Positions 25,022-32,849 of a stretch of DNA of 64,000 bases are shown here, piece after piece. The notes beneath the pieces were generated by a model. That model made no database searches. It saw only the letters and a program-made list of their open reading frames with translations, and had not been told where the DNA came from. The position numbers and the translations under genes were made by a program. The stretch's first letter is position 1. Every line of letters starts with the position of its first letter. This DNA comes from QHXW01 sp035280425 (lineage in GTDB: Bacteria; Acidobacteriota; Terriglobia; Bryobacterales; Bryobacteraceae), in assembly GCA_035280425.1 (NCBI GenBank), contig DATEFW010000043.1:310001-374000 (forward strand), in the 5' to 3' direction.

Positions 25022-25705
25022 ATGTTTCGATTGGCACTAGTCACACTGTTCGCGGGCGCGCTCATGGCCCAGACTCCCGAGGCGCCGAAGGCTGAAGCCG
25101 CCAAACCCGCTCGCGAAAACGGGCTCTACGCCGTCATGAACACCTCGCTCGGCGCGATCACCATTCGCCTGTTCGAGAAAGAGACGCCCATCACAGTGCG
25201 CAATTTCACCGGCCTGGTCCGCGGCACCCGCGAGTTCCGCGACGCCAAAAGCGGCCAGATGGTGAAACGCCCGTTCTTCAACGGCATCACGTTTCATCGT
25301 GTGATTCCCGGCTTTATGATCCAGGCCGGCGATCCGACCGCCACCGGGATGTACAACGCGGGCTACACGATTCCCGATGAGTTCCTGCCGACGCTCAAAT
25401 TCGACGTGCCCGGCCGCCTGGCCATGGCCAATATCGGGGAGCCGCACACGGGCAGCACCCAGTTCTTCATTACCGACGGCACGCCCACGACCCTAAACGG
25501 CCATCACACGATTTTCGGCCAGGTGACCGATGGGCAGGACGTGGTGCACAAAATCGCCGCTGTTCCAACCGGCGCCAACGACAAGCCGCGCACGCCGGTG
25601 AAGATTCTGAGCATCAAGCTCGAGCGTGTAGGCCCGGCGCCCGCTCCCGCGGGAGCAGGCAAGAAGACCGGCGCGAAGAAGAAAGCCGCGCCGGTAAAGA
25701 AGTAG
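25022..25705 (+). CDS. Exported cyclophilin-type peptidyl-prolyl isomerase
   Basis: 227 residues from ATG 25022 (GAGGA nine bases upstream; TATAAT at 24978-24983). A signal peptide (1-16, LVTLFAGALMAQ) is followed by a cyclophilin domain with the PPIase signature FNGITFHRVIPGFMIQAGD (catalytic Arg in HRVIPGF), NIGEPHTGSTQFFIT (Gln/Phe of the active site) and LNGHHTIFGQVTDG. It speeds proline isomerisation during periplasmic protein folding. The C-terminal tail AGKKTGAKKKAAPVKK is unusually Lys/Ala-rich and might contact the envelope or nucleic acid. It converges with the TonB-dependent receptor gene. Confidence 0.93.
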   Translation: MFRLALVTLFAGALMAQTPEAPKAEAAKPARENGLYAVMNTSLGAITIRLFEKETPITVRNFTGLVRGTREFRDAKSGQMVKRPFFNGITFHRVIPGFMIQAGDPTATGMYNAGYTIPDEFLPTLKFDVPGRLAMANIGEPHTGSTQFFITDGTPTTLNGHHTIFGQVTDGQDVVHKIAAVPTGANDKPRTPVKILSIKLERVGPAPAPAGAGKKTGAKKKAAPVKK

Positions 25706-25711
25706 CCGCCG

Positions 25712-27676
25712 CTATAACCGGCCATCCCAGCGCAATCCGGCGCGCCACAATCGCGGAGCGCCGATGATAGGGGTGGGCGTGAGTCCCGCAAGAAACTGGC
25801 GGTTGAGCAGGTTTTCAAACTCGACGATTGCCGCGAAATTCTTCACCAGCCGCTGGGAAACGTAGCATTCGACCGTAGCAAATCCGGGCAGCAGGAACTG
25901 GTTGCGGTCGTCGTCGAACTGCGAGGAAAAGCTGCGCAATCCCGCCGAGGCCAGCGTGCGGCCGCGCTGATACTGGAGCTCGCCCGAACCCTGATGCCGC
26001 GGAATCTGCGGAATGCGCAGGCCCGTCACCAGGCGCGAATCCACAAAGAGGTATGCCAGCCGCCCGCGAAAATCGCGCCAGCGATGCTCGCCATCGAATT
26101 CGAGGCCGCGGTTGAGAGCCGAAGCGGAGTTCTGGCGTTGGCGCGTAATCAGGGTCGGCGTGAAGCGCAGGGTGACGTTGGCGATCAGATCGCTAATGGA
26201 ATTCCGATACGCCGTCACACGGAGCCGCGACGATTCGCCGATCAGATCGAAGCCCGCCTCCGCGCCGAACAGCGTCTCCGGCTTGAGCGCGCTGTTCGCC
26301 AGTGTGACGATGTTGCCCACGCGAAACTGGCGGAAAAGCTCGTTGAGAGTCGGCGCGCGAAAGCTGCGGTAAACCGACCCGCGCGCGCGGAGTTTTCCGT
26401 GACCCACGGCCACACCGCCGCTGGGGCTGACGAACTGGCGATCGCCGATGGTGAACTGATGGCGCAGGCCGCCGAAGAATGTCGCCGGCCCGGCCGTTAA
26501 ATTGCCTTCGCCGAAGATGCCATGCTGTAGCGAAACTCCGCCGCCTACGCGACGGCCGGAGGGAACCAGGCGGTCTGTGCTGAATCCTTCGACGCGGTAG
26601 ACATCCGCGCCCGCGAGCGCGTGCCAGTGTCCGCCGTCATGCCGCCACAAAGCGTCCGCGCCCACGCCCTCGGCCGGGACGGTCTGCGTGGATGTCAGGC
26701 GCTCGAAGTTGCGGCTGGCGGAGACGGCGGAAAACGTGCTATGAAACTGCTCGCGCGTGTGGAAGCCGAGAAGCGAGAACCCGTCGTGCGCGGCCTCGTG
26801 CGAGTAGTGCATGGCGATCGAGCCGAGTCCGGTCGAGTTGTGCTGCAAGACCGTGCCGTTATGGCGCTCTTCGGCCAGAACGTCGGCCCTGGTGAAAATC
26901 CGGTTGCTTCTCGAGAACCAGTCCAGCCGCACGCCGCCGGTCACGAAGCGGACATTCGCCGGCTGATCGGCAGTGCCGCGCAGGTTCGCGGGAACGATGA
27001 AATAGCCGTCGGTCGAGAAGGCGCGCGTATCGGCGGAAAACGCGGAGTGCGGCCAAAGATCGGAGTAGCCGGCGGAAACGTCGTGCGAGTTGTCATTGCC
27101 GCCTTCGTAGGAAGCGTGCAGGTGGCGCCGCTCGGGCTCGCGCGACCATAGCGAAATCACGCCGCCCATAGCTAGATCGCCGAAGACGCTGGTGGAAGCG
27201 CCGCGCGACATCTCGATGCGATCGATGTCGTCGGGTGCGAATCGCGTCCAGTAGATCCAGCCGCCGAACGGATCGTTGGCCGGTACGCCATCCCAGAGCA
27301 GCAGCGTGCGGCTGGCGCCGGACGACCCGATGCCGCGCAGCGAAACGCCTTGCGTCGTCGGGTGCGAAACCAGGCTCGAGGAGCGGCGAAACAGGCTGAA
27401 TCCGGGCACATCGCGCAGCCGGTCGTCGAGATTGACGCCGGGGATCTCTTCGAGCTGGTTCTGCTCGAGCGTCGTGACGTTGGCCGGAGTCTCGGTCGAG
27501 ATCTTTTCGACCACGGTGATGGAGGTGCGGACAGGCTCGAGCGGTTGATCCTGCGCCCGAACGGAAGCGGAAAACACCAGGATCGGGAAACCCAGGAGAA
27601 GCCGCGCCGGGATGTGGGGGAGTTGAGCGGAGTCTCGTCTCAACTCACCATTATCCGGCAAGCCAACTGCCGGCAT
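25712..27676 (-). CDS. TonB-dependent outer-membrane receptor
   Basis: About 654 residues from ATG 27676; TTG codons just downstream are possible. A signal peptide (RLLLGFPILVFSASVRAQ) precedes a plug domain (TTLEQNQLEEIPGVNLDDRLRDVPGFSLFRR, then GVSLRGIGSSGASRTLLLWDGVPAND and SRGASTSVFGDLAMGG), and a 22-strand-type barrel (YRSFRAPTLNELFR; NRGLEFDGEHRW; ending GAPRLWRAGLRWDGRL with the aromatic outer-membrane ending rule approximated). It imports a rare substrate, energised by TonB. It is divergent from pqqABCDE, so PQQ or a related cofactor is a candidate substrate (compare E. coli PqqU/YncD). A longer start at 27739 would run into the pqqA leader. Confidence 0.9.
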   Translation of the reverse strand: MPAVGLPDNGELRRDSAQLPHIPARLLLGFPILVFSASVRAQDQPLEPVRTSITVVEKISTETPANVTTLEQNQLEEIPGVNLDDRLRDVPGFSLFRRSSSLVSHPTTQGVSLRGIGSSGASRTLLLWDGVPANDPFGGWIYWTRFAPDDIDRIEMSRGASTSVFGDLAMGGVISLWSREPERRHLHASYEGGNDNSHDVSAGYSDLWPHSAFSADTRAFSTDGYFIVPANLRGTADQPANVRFVTGGVRLDWFSRSNRIFTRADVLAEERHNGTVLQHNSTGLGSIAMHYSHEAAHDGFSLLGFHTREQFHSTFSAVSASRNFERLTSTQTVPAEGVGADALWRHDGGHWHALAGADVYRVEGFSTDRLVPSGRRVGGGVSLQHGIFGEGNLTAGPATFFGGLRHQFTIGDRQFVSPSGGVAVGHGKLRARGSVYRSFRAPTLNELFRQFRVGNIVTLANSALKPETLFGAEAGFDLIGESSRLRVTAYRNSISDLIANVTLRFTPTLITRQRQNSASALNRGLEFDGEHRWRDFRGRLAYLFVDSRLVTGLRIPQIPRHQGSGELQYQRGRTLASAGLRSFSSQFDDDRNQFLLPGFATVECYVSQRLVKNFAAIVEFENLLNRQFLAGLTPTPIIGAPRLWRAGLRWDGRL

Positions 27677-27694
27677 GGTCCCGGCACCGGGGGG

Positions 27695-27724
27695 TTGCAT
27701 TCGCTCCGTGTTGGCAGGTACAAT
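27695..27724 (+). promoter_or_regulatory. Promoter of the pqq operon
   Basis: TTGCAT (27695-27700) and TACAAT (27719-27724) are separated by 18 bases, placing transcription start near 27731, about 26 bases before pqqA. GGAG at 27744-27747 is the ribosome site. The promoter sits in the gap to the divergent TonB-dependent receptor, allowing joint control. Confidence 0.6.
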
Positions 27725-27756
27725 CTCTGAACAAGTCATTACCGGAGATGAACGAC

Positions 27757-27834
27757 ATGGAATGGACCACGCCGGACTTTCAGGAAGTTTGCCTGAGCTG
27801 CGAAATCAGCACCTACTCCAGCCCCGACTACTAA
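27757..27834 (+). CDS. pqqA: PQQ precursor peptide PqqA
   Basis: A 25-residue peptide MEWTTPDFQEVCLSCEISTY plus SSPDY. Glu16 and Tyr20, spaced E-x3-Y as in all PqqA, are the residues that radical chemistry joins and that become PQQ. I choose ATG 27757, nine bases after GGAG, over ATG 27748, which abuts the ribosome site; this also gives the Glu16/Tyr20 numbering known from Klebsiella. Cys12 and Cys15 before the Glu resemble PqqA of acidobacteria and actinobacteria. It is too short for most gene finders. pqqB follows nine bases after the stop. Confidence 0.95.
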   Translation: MEWTTPDFQEVCLSCEISTYSSPDY

Positions 27835-27843
27835 ACTACCCGC

Positions 27844-28764
27844 GTGCGGGTCAAGATTCTCGGGTCCGCCGCCGGCGGTGGATTCCCACAGTGGAATTGT
27901 GCCTGTTCCAATTGCCGGCGCATCCGTAACGGCACTCTGCAAGGTTTCGCCCGTACACAAGCGCAGATCGCGATCTCCTCTGATGGCCAGAGTTGGTACC
28001 TGCTGAACGCTTCGCCGGACTTGCCGAAGCAGATCGAAGCCTTCGCCCCGCTCCAGCCATCGGCACGCTCCCGTGAAACGCCGATCGCCGCGATCGTGCT
28101 GACCAGCGCGGATCTCGATCAGGTTCTCGGGTTGATTCTGCTGCGCGAATCGCAACCGCTGCGCGTCTACGCAACGCGGGCGATTCGGAAGATTTTGGTT
28201 GAGCATAATATAGTCTTCGGTATGGTGAAAGATCAGGTGGCGTGGGATGAGATCGCGCCTGGAGGCGCGTTCGAGCTGCGCTCGGTTAGCGGCGAGAATT
28301 CCGGCATCAAGTGCCTGCCGTTTTCGCTCGCGGGAAATTACCCGTACTACGTGGGCCGCGACCTGGCTGCTACGCTGCTGCCCGAAGAAGCGCTGATGGG
28401 GCTCGCAATTTCGGAGCCGGCAGGAGGCAGCATGGTCTACATGCCGGCGGCGCCGCGGATTGAGGAATCGTGGATCGGGCATTTTGAGCGCGCGGACGTG
28501 CTGCTTTTCGACGGCACGTTCTGGTCCGATGACGAGCTGGTGCGGGTGCGCGGCGGCGGGCGGACGGCGCGGCAGATAGGCCACATTCCGATCTCGGGCA
28601 CGGAAGGATCGCTCGCGCTGCTGGCCGGGTTGAAACGCCCGCGCAAGATCTTCATCCACGTGAATAACACCAACCCGATTCTGGACGAGGCGAGCGCCGA
28701 ATACCGCCAGGTGCGCGAGGCCGGATGGGAAGTCGCGCGCGACGGCGAGGAGTTCGAATTGTGA
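27844..28764 (+). CDS. pqqB: PqqB, metallo-beta-lactamase-fold hydroxylase of PQQ synthesis
   Basis: A 306-residue protein starting at GTG. It begins RVKILGSAAGGGFPQWNC and has the PqqB Cys motif NCACSNCRR (structural zinc), LLNASPDLPKQIEAF, and LTSADLDQVLGLILLRESQPLRVYAT; here Gln replaces the His usual in the D-H-x2-GL motif. PqqB hydroxylates the tyrosine-derived ring of the processed peptide. It overlaps pqqC by four bases (GTGA). Length is normal for the family. The Gln substitution could affect iron binding and is worth noting, although the context leaves no doubt about identity. Confidence 0.94.
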   Translation: MRVKILGSAAGGGFPQWNCACSNCRRIRNGTLQGFARTQAQIAISSDGQSWYLLNASPDLPKQIEAFAPLQPSARSRETPIAAIVLTSADLDQVLGLILLRESQPLRVYATRAIRKILVEHNIVFGMVKDQVAWDEIAPGGAFELRSVSGENSGIKCLPFSLAGNYPYYVGRDLAATLLPEEALMGLAISEPAGGSMVYMPAAPRIEESWIGHFERADVLLFDGTFWSDDELVRVRGGGRTARQIGHIPISGTEGSLALLAGLKRPRKIFIHVNNTNPILDEASAEYRQVREAGWEVARDGEEFEL

Positions 28765-29507
28765 CGACCGCCGTACATGCAGGGTTGCTGCCGGCGGCGG
28801 AACTCGAAGCGCGGCTGCGGGCGATCGGCGAAGAGCGTTATCACCACCGGCATCCTTTCCACGTGATGATGCATGAAGGGCGCCTGACACGCGGGCAGCT
28901 TCAGGCGTGGGCGCTCAACCGCTTCTATTACCAGAGCCAGATTCCGGTGAAAGACGCGGTGATCCTTTCGCGCAGCGACGATCCCGAATTCCGGCGGCTG
29001 TGGCGCAAACGGCTGATCGATCATGACGGCCAGAAACCGGGCGATGGCGGCATCGAGCGCTGGCTGCGGCTGGCGGAAGCGACCGGCCTCGAGCGCGAGC
29101 GCGTGGCTGCGGGCCGCGAAGTCTTGCCCGCGGTGCGCTACGCGGTGAACGCCTACGTCCACCTGGTTTCGTCCAAGAGCCTGCTCGAGTGCGTGGCTTC
29201 TTCGCTGACCGAGATGTTCTCGGGCCAGTTGATCGCGCTGCGCATGGATGCGCTGAAGAAGCACTATCCGTGGCTCGCGCACGGCCTGGCGTATTTTGAA
29301 GCGCGCCTGACGCAGGGTCCCGAAGATGCGCGCTTCGCGCTCGACTGGGTTACGCGCCAGGCAGGCACGCGGGCCGAGCAGGAACTCGCGATGGACGCGC
29401 TGCGCGCGAAGTGCGACATCCTGTGGGCGCAGCTCGACGCGTTGTACTTCGCTTACGTGGAGCCCGGCTGGCCGCCGCCCGGCGCGTTTCGCATGGAGCA
29501 GCCGTGA
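28761..29507 (+). CDS. pqqC: PqqC, cofactorless PQQ-forming oxidase
   Basis: From GTG 28761, overlapping the pqqB stop as GTGA, the protein has 248 residues. Typical PqqC features: RYHHRHPFHVMMHEGRLTRGQLQAWALNRFYYQSQIPVKDAVILS, then RLIDHDG, EMFSGQLIALRMDAL and YHH-type catalytic residues (His, Tyr, Arg around FYYQ and HHRHPFH). It performs ring closure and an eight-electron oxidation of AHQQ to PQQ using O2. It is stand-alone rather than fused to PqqD as in some species. pqqD overlaps its end by four bases. Confidence 0.95.
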   Translation: MTTAVHAGLLPAAELEARLRAIGEERYHHRHPFHVMMHEGRLTRGQLQAWALNRFYYQSQIPVKDAVILSRSDDPEFRRLWRKRLIDHDGQKPGDGGIERWLRLAEATGLERERVAAGREVLPAVRYAVNAYVHLVSSKSLLECVASSLTEMFSGQLIALRMDALKKHYPWLAHGLAYFEARLTQGPEDARFALDWVTRQAGTRAEQELAMDALRAKCDILWAQLDALYFAYVEPGWPPPGAFRMEQP

Positions 29508-29782
29508 GCGCGATCGCGCGCGACGCGCGGCCGAAGCTGCGGCCGGGCTGCCGTCTGAATCCTTCGACACCGCAAGGGCCGATGCTGCTGATACCCGAAG
29601 GCGCGCTGCGGCTGGTGGGGCCGGGGCAGAAAATCGTCGAGCGCTGCGACGGCGAGCACACGTTCGACGACGTCGTGCGCGAGCTGAAGGCGGAGTATCC
29701 AACAGCCGAACCGGCACGGATTGAGACAGAAGTTACCTCCTTTCTCACGCGGCTTCACGAGAAGCGCGTGATCGACCTTTGA
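29504..29782 (+). CDS. pqqD: PqqD, PqqA-binding chaperone
   Basis: A 92-residue RRE-family protein from GTG 29504 (GTGA overlap with pqqC). The central region LRPGCRLNPSTPQGPMLLIPEGALRLVGPGQKIVERCDGEHTFDDVV and helix IETEVTSFLTRLHEKRVIDL is the PqqD winged-helix-like fold. It binds PqqA and presents it to the radical SAM enzyme PqqE. An upstream in-frame start at 29411 was rejected since it lies within pqqC. Confidence 0.95.
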   Translation: MSAIARDARPKLRPGCRLNPSTPQGPMLLIPEGALRLVGPGQKIVERCDGEHTFDDVVRELKAEYPTAEPARIETEVTSFLTRLHEKRVIDL

Positions 29783-29784
29783 TC

Positions 29785-30879
29785 ATGGCCGGGCCGTTAT
29801 CGCTGATTGCCGAGATCACGCATCGCTGCCCGCTGCACTGCGTTTACTGCTCGAACCCGCGCGAGATGCAGGCGCGCGAGCGCGAGCTCGACACCGAAAC
29901 CTGGGCGGGAGTGTTTGCCCAAGCCGCGGAATTGGGCGTGCTGCAACTGCATCTGACGGGCGGCGAGCCGCTGGCCCGGACGGATCTCGCGGAACTCGTC
30001 GCGGCGGCGCGCCAGGCGAATCTGTACGTCAACCTGATCACGTCGGGCATCGGACTCGCATTCGAGCGGCTGGATGCGCTGGTCGCGGCGGGCGCCGATC
30101 ACATCCAGTTGAGTTTTCAGGATGCGGATCCGGATGCCGCCAACGAATTCGCCGGCGCGCGCGCGCATCAGCACAAGCACGAACTGGCGCGGCTGATCAA
30201 GCAGCGGCCTGTAGCGTTCACGGTCAACATGGTAGTGCACCGGAGGAACCTGGACCGGCTGGAGCAGATGATCGCGCTGGCGGAAGAGCTCGAAGCCGAG
30301 CGCCTGGAGATCGCGCACGTGCAGTACTACGGATGGGCGCTGTGCAATCGCGAGGCGTTGCTGCCAACGCGTCAGCAATGGGAACGGTCGCTCGCGGTAG
30401 TGACGGCCGCGCGCGAGCGGCTGGCGGGACGGATGCGCATCGATTTTGTTGCCCCCGACTACTACGCGAAATATCCGAAGCCCTGCATGGGCGGATGGGG
30501 ACGCGGCACGATGCTGATCGATCCGGCGGGGCGGGCGCTGCCGTGCCATGCAGCGGGGACGATAACGGGGCTCGCGTTCGAGAATGTGCGCGAACGGCCG
30601 CTCCGATGGATTTGGGAGGAATCCGCGGCTTTTCAGAAATTTCGCGGCGAAGAATGGATGCAGGAGCCGTGCCGGAGCTGCGAACGGCGCGCGCTCGATT
30701 TCGGCGGATGCCGGTGCCAGGCGCTGGCGATTGCGGGCGACGCCCGTGCGACTGACCCGGTCTGCACATTGTCGCCCATGCGGGGGCTGGTGGACGCGAT
30801 GGTCGAGCGGGTAAATGGCCCGCAGGTGGAAGCGGCGTCCGGCGGCTGGGTGTATCGCGTCGATCCGCCAAAGGCGTGA
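29785..30879 (+). CDS. pqqE: PqqE, radical SAM/SPASM enzyme
   Basis: 364 residues from ATG 29785, two bases after pqqD (TTG 29779 overlaps it). The radical SAM cluster is Cys15-x3-Cys19-x2-Cys22 (HRCPLHCVYCSNP), followed by LHLTGGEPL; the C-terminal SPASM domain has PCMGGWGRGTMLID, ALPCHAA, EPCRSCERRALDFGGCRC and DPVC, giving the Cys ligands of the auxiliary clusters. It forms the first C-C bond of PQQ between Glu16 and Tyr20 of PqqA. This closes the five-gene operon; the protease step (pqqF/G) is not encoded here and must come from elsewhere. Confidence 0.96.
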   Translation: MAGPLSLIAEITHRCPLHCVYCSNPREMQARERELDTETWAGVFAQAAELGVLQLHLTGGEPLARTDLAELVAAARQANLYVNLITSGIGLAFERLDALVAAGADHIQLSFQDADPDAANEFAGARAHQHKHELARLIKQRPVAFTVNMVVHRRNLDRLEQMIALAEELEAERLEIAHVQYYGWALCNREALLPTRQQWERSLAVVTAARERLAGRMRIDFVAPDYYAKYPKPCMGGWGRGTMLIDPAGRALPCHAAGTITGLAFENVRERPLRWIWEESAAFQKFRGEEWMQEPCRSCERRALDFGGCRCQALAIAGDARATDPVCTLSPMRGLVDAMVERVNGPQVEAASGGWVYRVDPPKA

Positions 30880-31089
30880 GTTGTCCAGATTGCGGGACGG
30901 GCGTCCGGAAATTGGCTTTGTTCTGCAAAATCATTGAAATTCTTGCAGGCATATGAAATCAGGCGATTTGGACGTACTTCGATCGGGCCGTCTTATGTTA
31001 CGGTGCGGGTGACGGCATAGCGGCGTCCGGATCGGCAGTTCGCGGCGGGAGTTGAGAAAAGAAAGCCGGCCGGGTTGTGACTGCGGAAA

Positions 31090-31674
31090 TCAGGTGCGCC
31101 TGGCGGCACGGGATCGCGGCGCAGGCGTTGCCGCTTGAGTCAGTTCAGCAATCTTCTTGACGGTAGTCCAGTTGCGGCTGGTGGCGGGAACGCCGAACTC
31201 CTTCTCGACGACGGCGTTGGGAAATCCGAAAAAACCCTTCTTCTTGGGATGGCTGACGACGAAGACATCCAGGCCGTTCATGCCGATGATCTCCACGGCT
31301 TCTTTCGTCGATATCAGCGGGAATTGCGGGGTGACGCGCGGCGCGGCGGACAGGAAGACGACGTAAAGCTTGACCTTCGCGCCGGCTTCGATATGGTTGA
31401 AGACACCGCTGCGGGCGAAGCTTTGGACGGCGGCTACGGAGCGCAGCAGAATTCCGGGTTCTTCGCCGAGGATTTTTCGAAGCTCGCGGCCGATTTTTTT
31501 GGTGATCGCCGCGGGTTCCGTCACAGGCGATTCGAAGATCACGTTTCCGCTTTGAATGAAAGTTCGGATGTTGCGGCAGCCGGCTGCGGTGAAGGCGCGC
31601 GACAGATCCTCCATGGTGATGCGGGCATGGCCGGCGACGTTGATAGCGCGGAGGAAGGCGACGTATTGGGTCAT
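31090..31674 (-). CDS. DUF1697 protein
   Basis: A 194-residue protein with the DUF1697 N-terminal signature YVAFLRAINVAGHARITMEDL and the following TFIQSGNVIFES, then a second alpha/beta half (KVKLYVVFLSAAP; NGLDVFVVSHPKKK; SRNWTTVKKIAEL). The biochemical function of the family is unknown; it is cytoplasmic. It lies 12 bp downstream of the DUF58 gene on the same strand. About 210 bp with no gene separate its end from pqqE. Confidence 0.9.
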   Translation of the reverse strand: MTQYVAFLRAINVAGHARITMEDLSRAFTAAGCRNIRTFIQSGNVIFESPVTEPAAITKKIGRELRKILGEEPGILLRSVAAVQSFARSGVFNHIEAGAKVKLYVVFLSAAPRVTPQFPLISTKEAVEIIGMNGLDVFVVSHPKKKGFFGFPNAVVEKEFGVPATSRNWTTVKKIAELTQAATPAPRSRAARRT

Positions 31675-31686
31675 GTGCTTCGGAGT

Positions 31687-32814
31687 TCACGGCGCCATGC
31701 GCAGGCCGGAGGCGGAGAACGAATCCGGGCTGAGCAGATGGGCGGGGGCCCAGCCGAGGTCGCGGAAGCGGTCGGGAGCGGGACTGAAAACGATCTGAAA
31801 GCTGGAAACATCGGCGGGATTTTCGGCGGGCTTTCCGGATTGCGGGAAAACGAGCGACAGGTATTTGAGAATGGCATAGACGTCGCCTTCTTCGGGGACG
31901 CGAATGTCGAACTGCTGGGAACGGAAACGGATGCCGGCGCCCATCTGCCAGAGGCTCCAGGCGAGATAGGCGCAGCATTCGATCGCGCGCTCGAACCAGT
32001 GCTCGAGGTGCGGCGGAACGTCGCGGTCGAGGAAAATTTCTACAGCGCGCTCCTGCTCGCGCGCGAACTCGCGGACCTGTAGATTGCCGGTGTGGGCCGA
32101 AGCTTTCCAATCGAGATGGCGCGCGCTTTCGAAGGGTTCATAAGGGCGGATGCGGTAGAAATCGCGGCCGAGGCCGACCATGTGGCTCTCGATTTCACCC
32201 ACGATGGCGTTTAGCAGTTCGACGAAGCCGGGCTGGGGCTCGATGGAGGGATAGACCAGGACCTCGCGGCGGAGCGTGACGCGCTCGGTTTTGTCGAGGA
32301 ATCCGAAAGGGAAGCGCGTAGTGAAGACGAAGGTGTTCTGGCGCTGGGTGCCGCGGCGGTCGAACTTGACATCGACATTTTCTTCGAGCACCGCGCCGCC
32401 GGGGATGACCGGAAAGTAGACCGGCGCGGTGAGGATGGCGGGCTGTTCGAGAGCGCGGCCCAATTTGACGAGCGCGCGCTCGGGAACGCCGGTGACGTGG
32501 ATGGAAAAAGAGGGCATCCAGGCCTTGAGATTGCGCACGCAAAGCTTGGCGCGGGCGACGCGGCCGGCGGAGATGTGCTCGGGCAGGATGAGATCGAGCT
32601 CGAGGCCGGCCAGGCAGAGGCGGCTGATAAAACCCGATACCAGAAGGGTGGATAGCATGGTGGCGAGGATCAGGAAGAGCAGGTTGTTGGCGGAGACGAT
32701 GGCCGAAGCCGCCACCACCACGATGGCGAAGGTGAACAGCAGGCCTCCGTGCGTGACGCGGTAGCGGATGCGGCGCGCTAGGGCGGCCCTTAACTGGCGG
32801 ATGAGTTTGCGCAC
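31687..32814 (-). CDS. DUF58 membrane-associated protein
   Basis: 375 residues from GTG 32814; the longer ATG at 32847 would leave only two bases to the divergent permease start and is less likely. Two N-terminal helices (about 15-55, LLFTFAIVVVAASAIVSANN...) anchor a soluble region containing the DUF58 signature: RDFYRIRPYEPFESARHLDWKASAHTGNLQVREFAREQE and a von Willebrand A-like tail. DUF58 proteins usually work with a MoxR ATPase and a transglutaminase-like protein; neither is here. Role unknown, perhaps envelope assembly or stress. Confidence 0.88.
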   Translation of the reverse strand: MRKLIRQLRAALARRIRYRVTHGGLLFTFAIVVVAASAIVSANNLLFLILATMLSTLLVSGFISRLCLAGLELDLILPEHISAGRVARAKLCVRNLKAWMPSFSIHVTGVPERALVKLGRALEQPAILTAPVYFPVIPGGAVLEENVDVKFDRRGTQRQNTFVFTTRFPFGFLDKTERVTLRREVLVYPSIEPQPGFVELLNAIVGEIESHMVGLGRDFYRIRPYEPFESARHLDWKASAHTGNLQVREFAREQERAVEIFLDRDVPPHLEHWFERAIECCAYLAWSLWQMGAGIRFRSQQFDIRVPEEGDVYAILKYLSLVFPQSGKPAENPADVSSFQIVFSPAPDRFRDLGWAPAHLLSPDSFSASGLRMAP

Positions 32815-32849
32815 GGCGGCTACTTCTGTTGTGTCACAATCGAGCATCC

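Noticed and set aside
30880..31089. Possible dispersed intergenic repeat (TTGGCTTTGTTCTGC)
   Set aside because: It resembles intergenic sequences I have met in related genomes, but no second copy is visible in this window.
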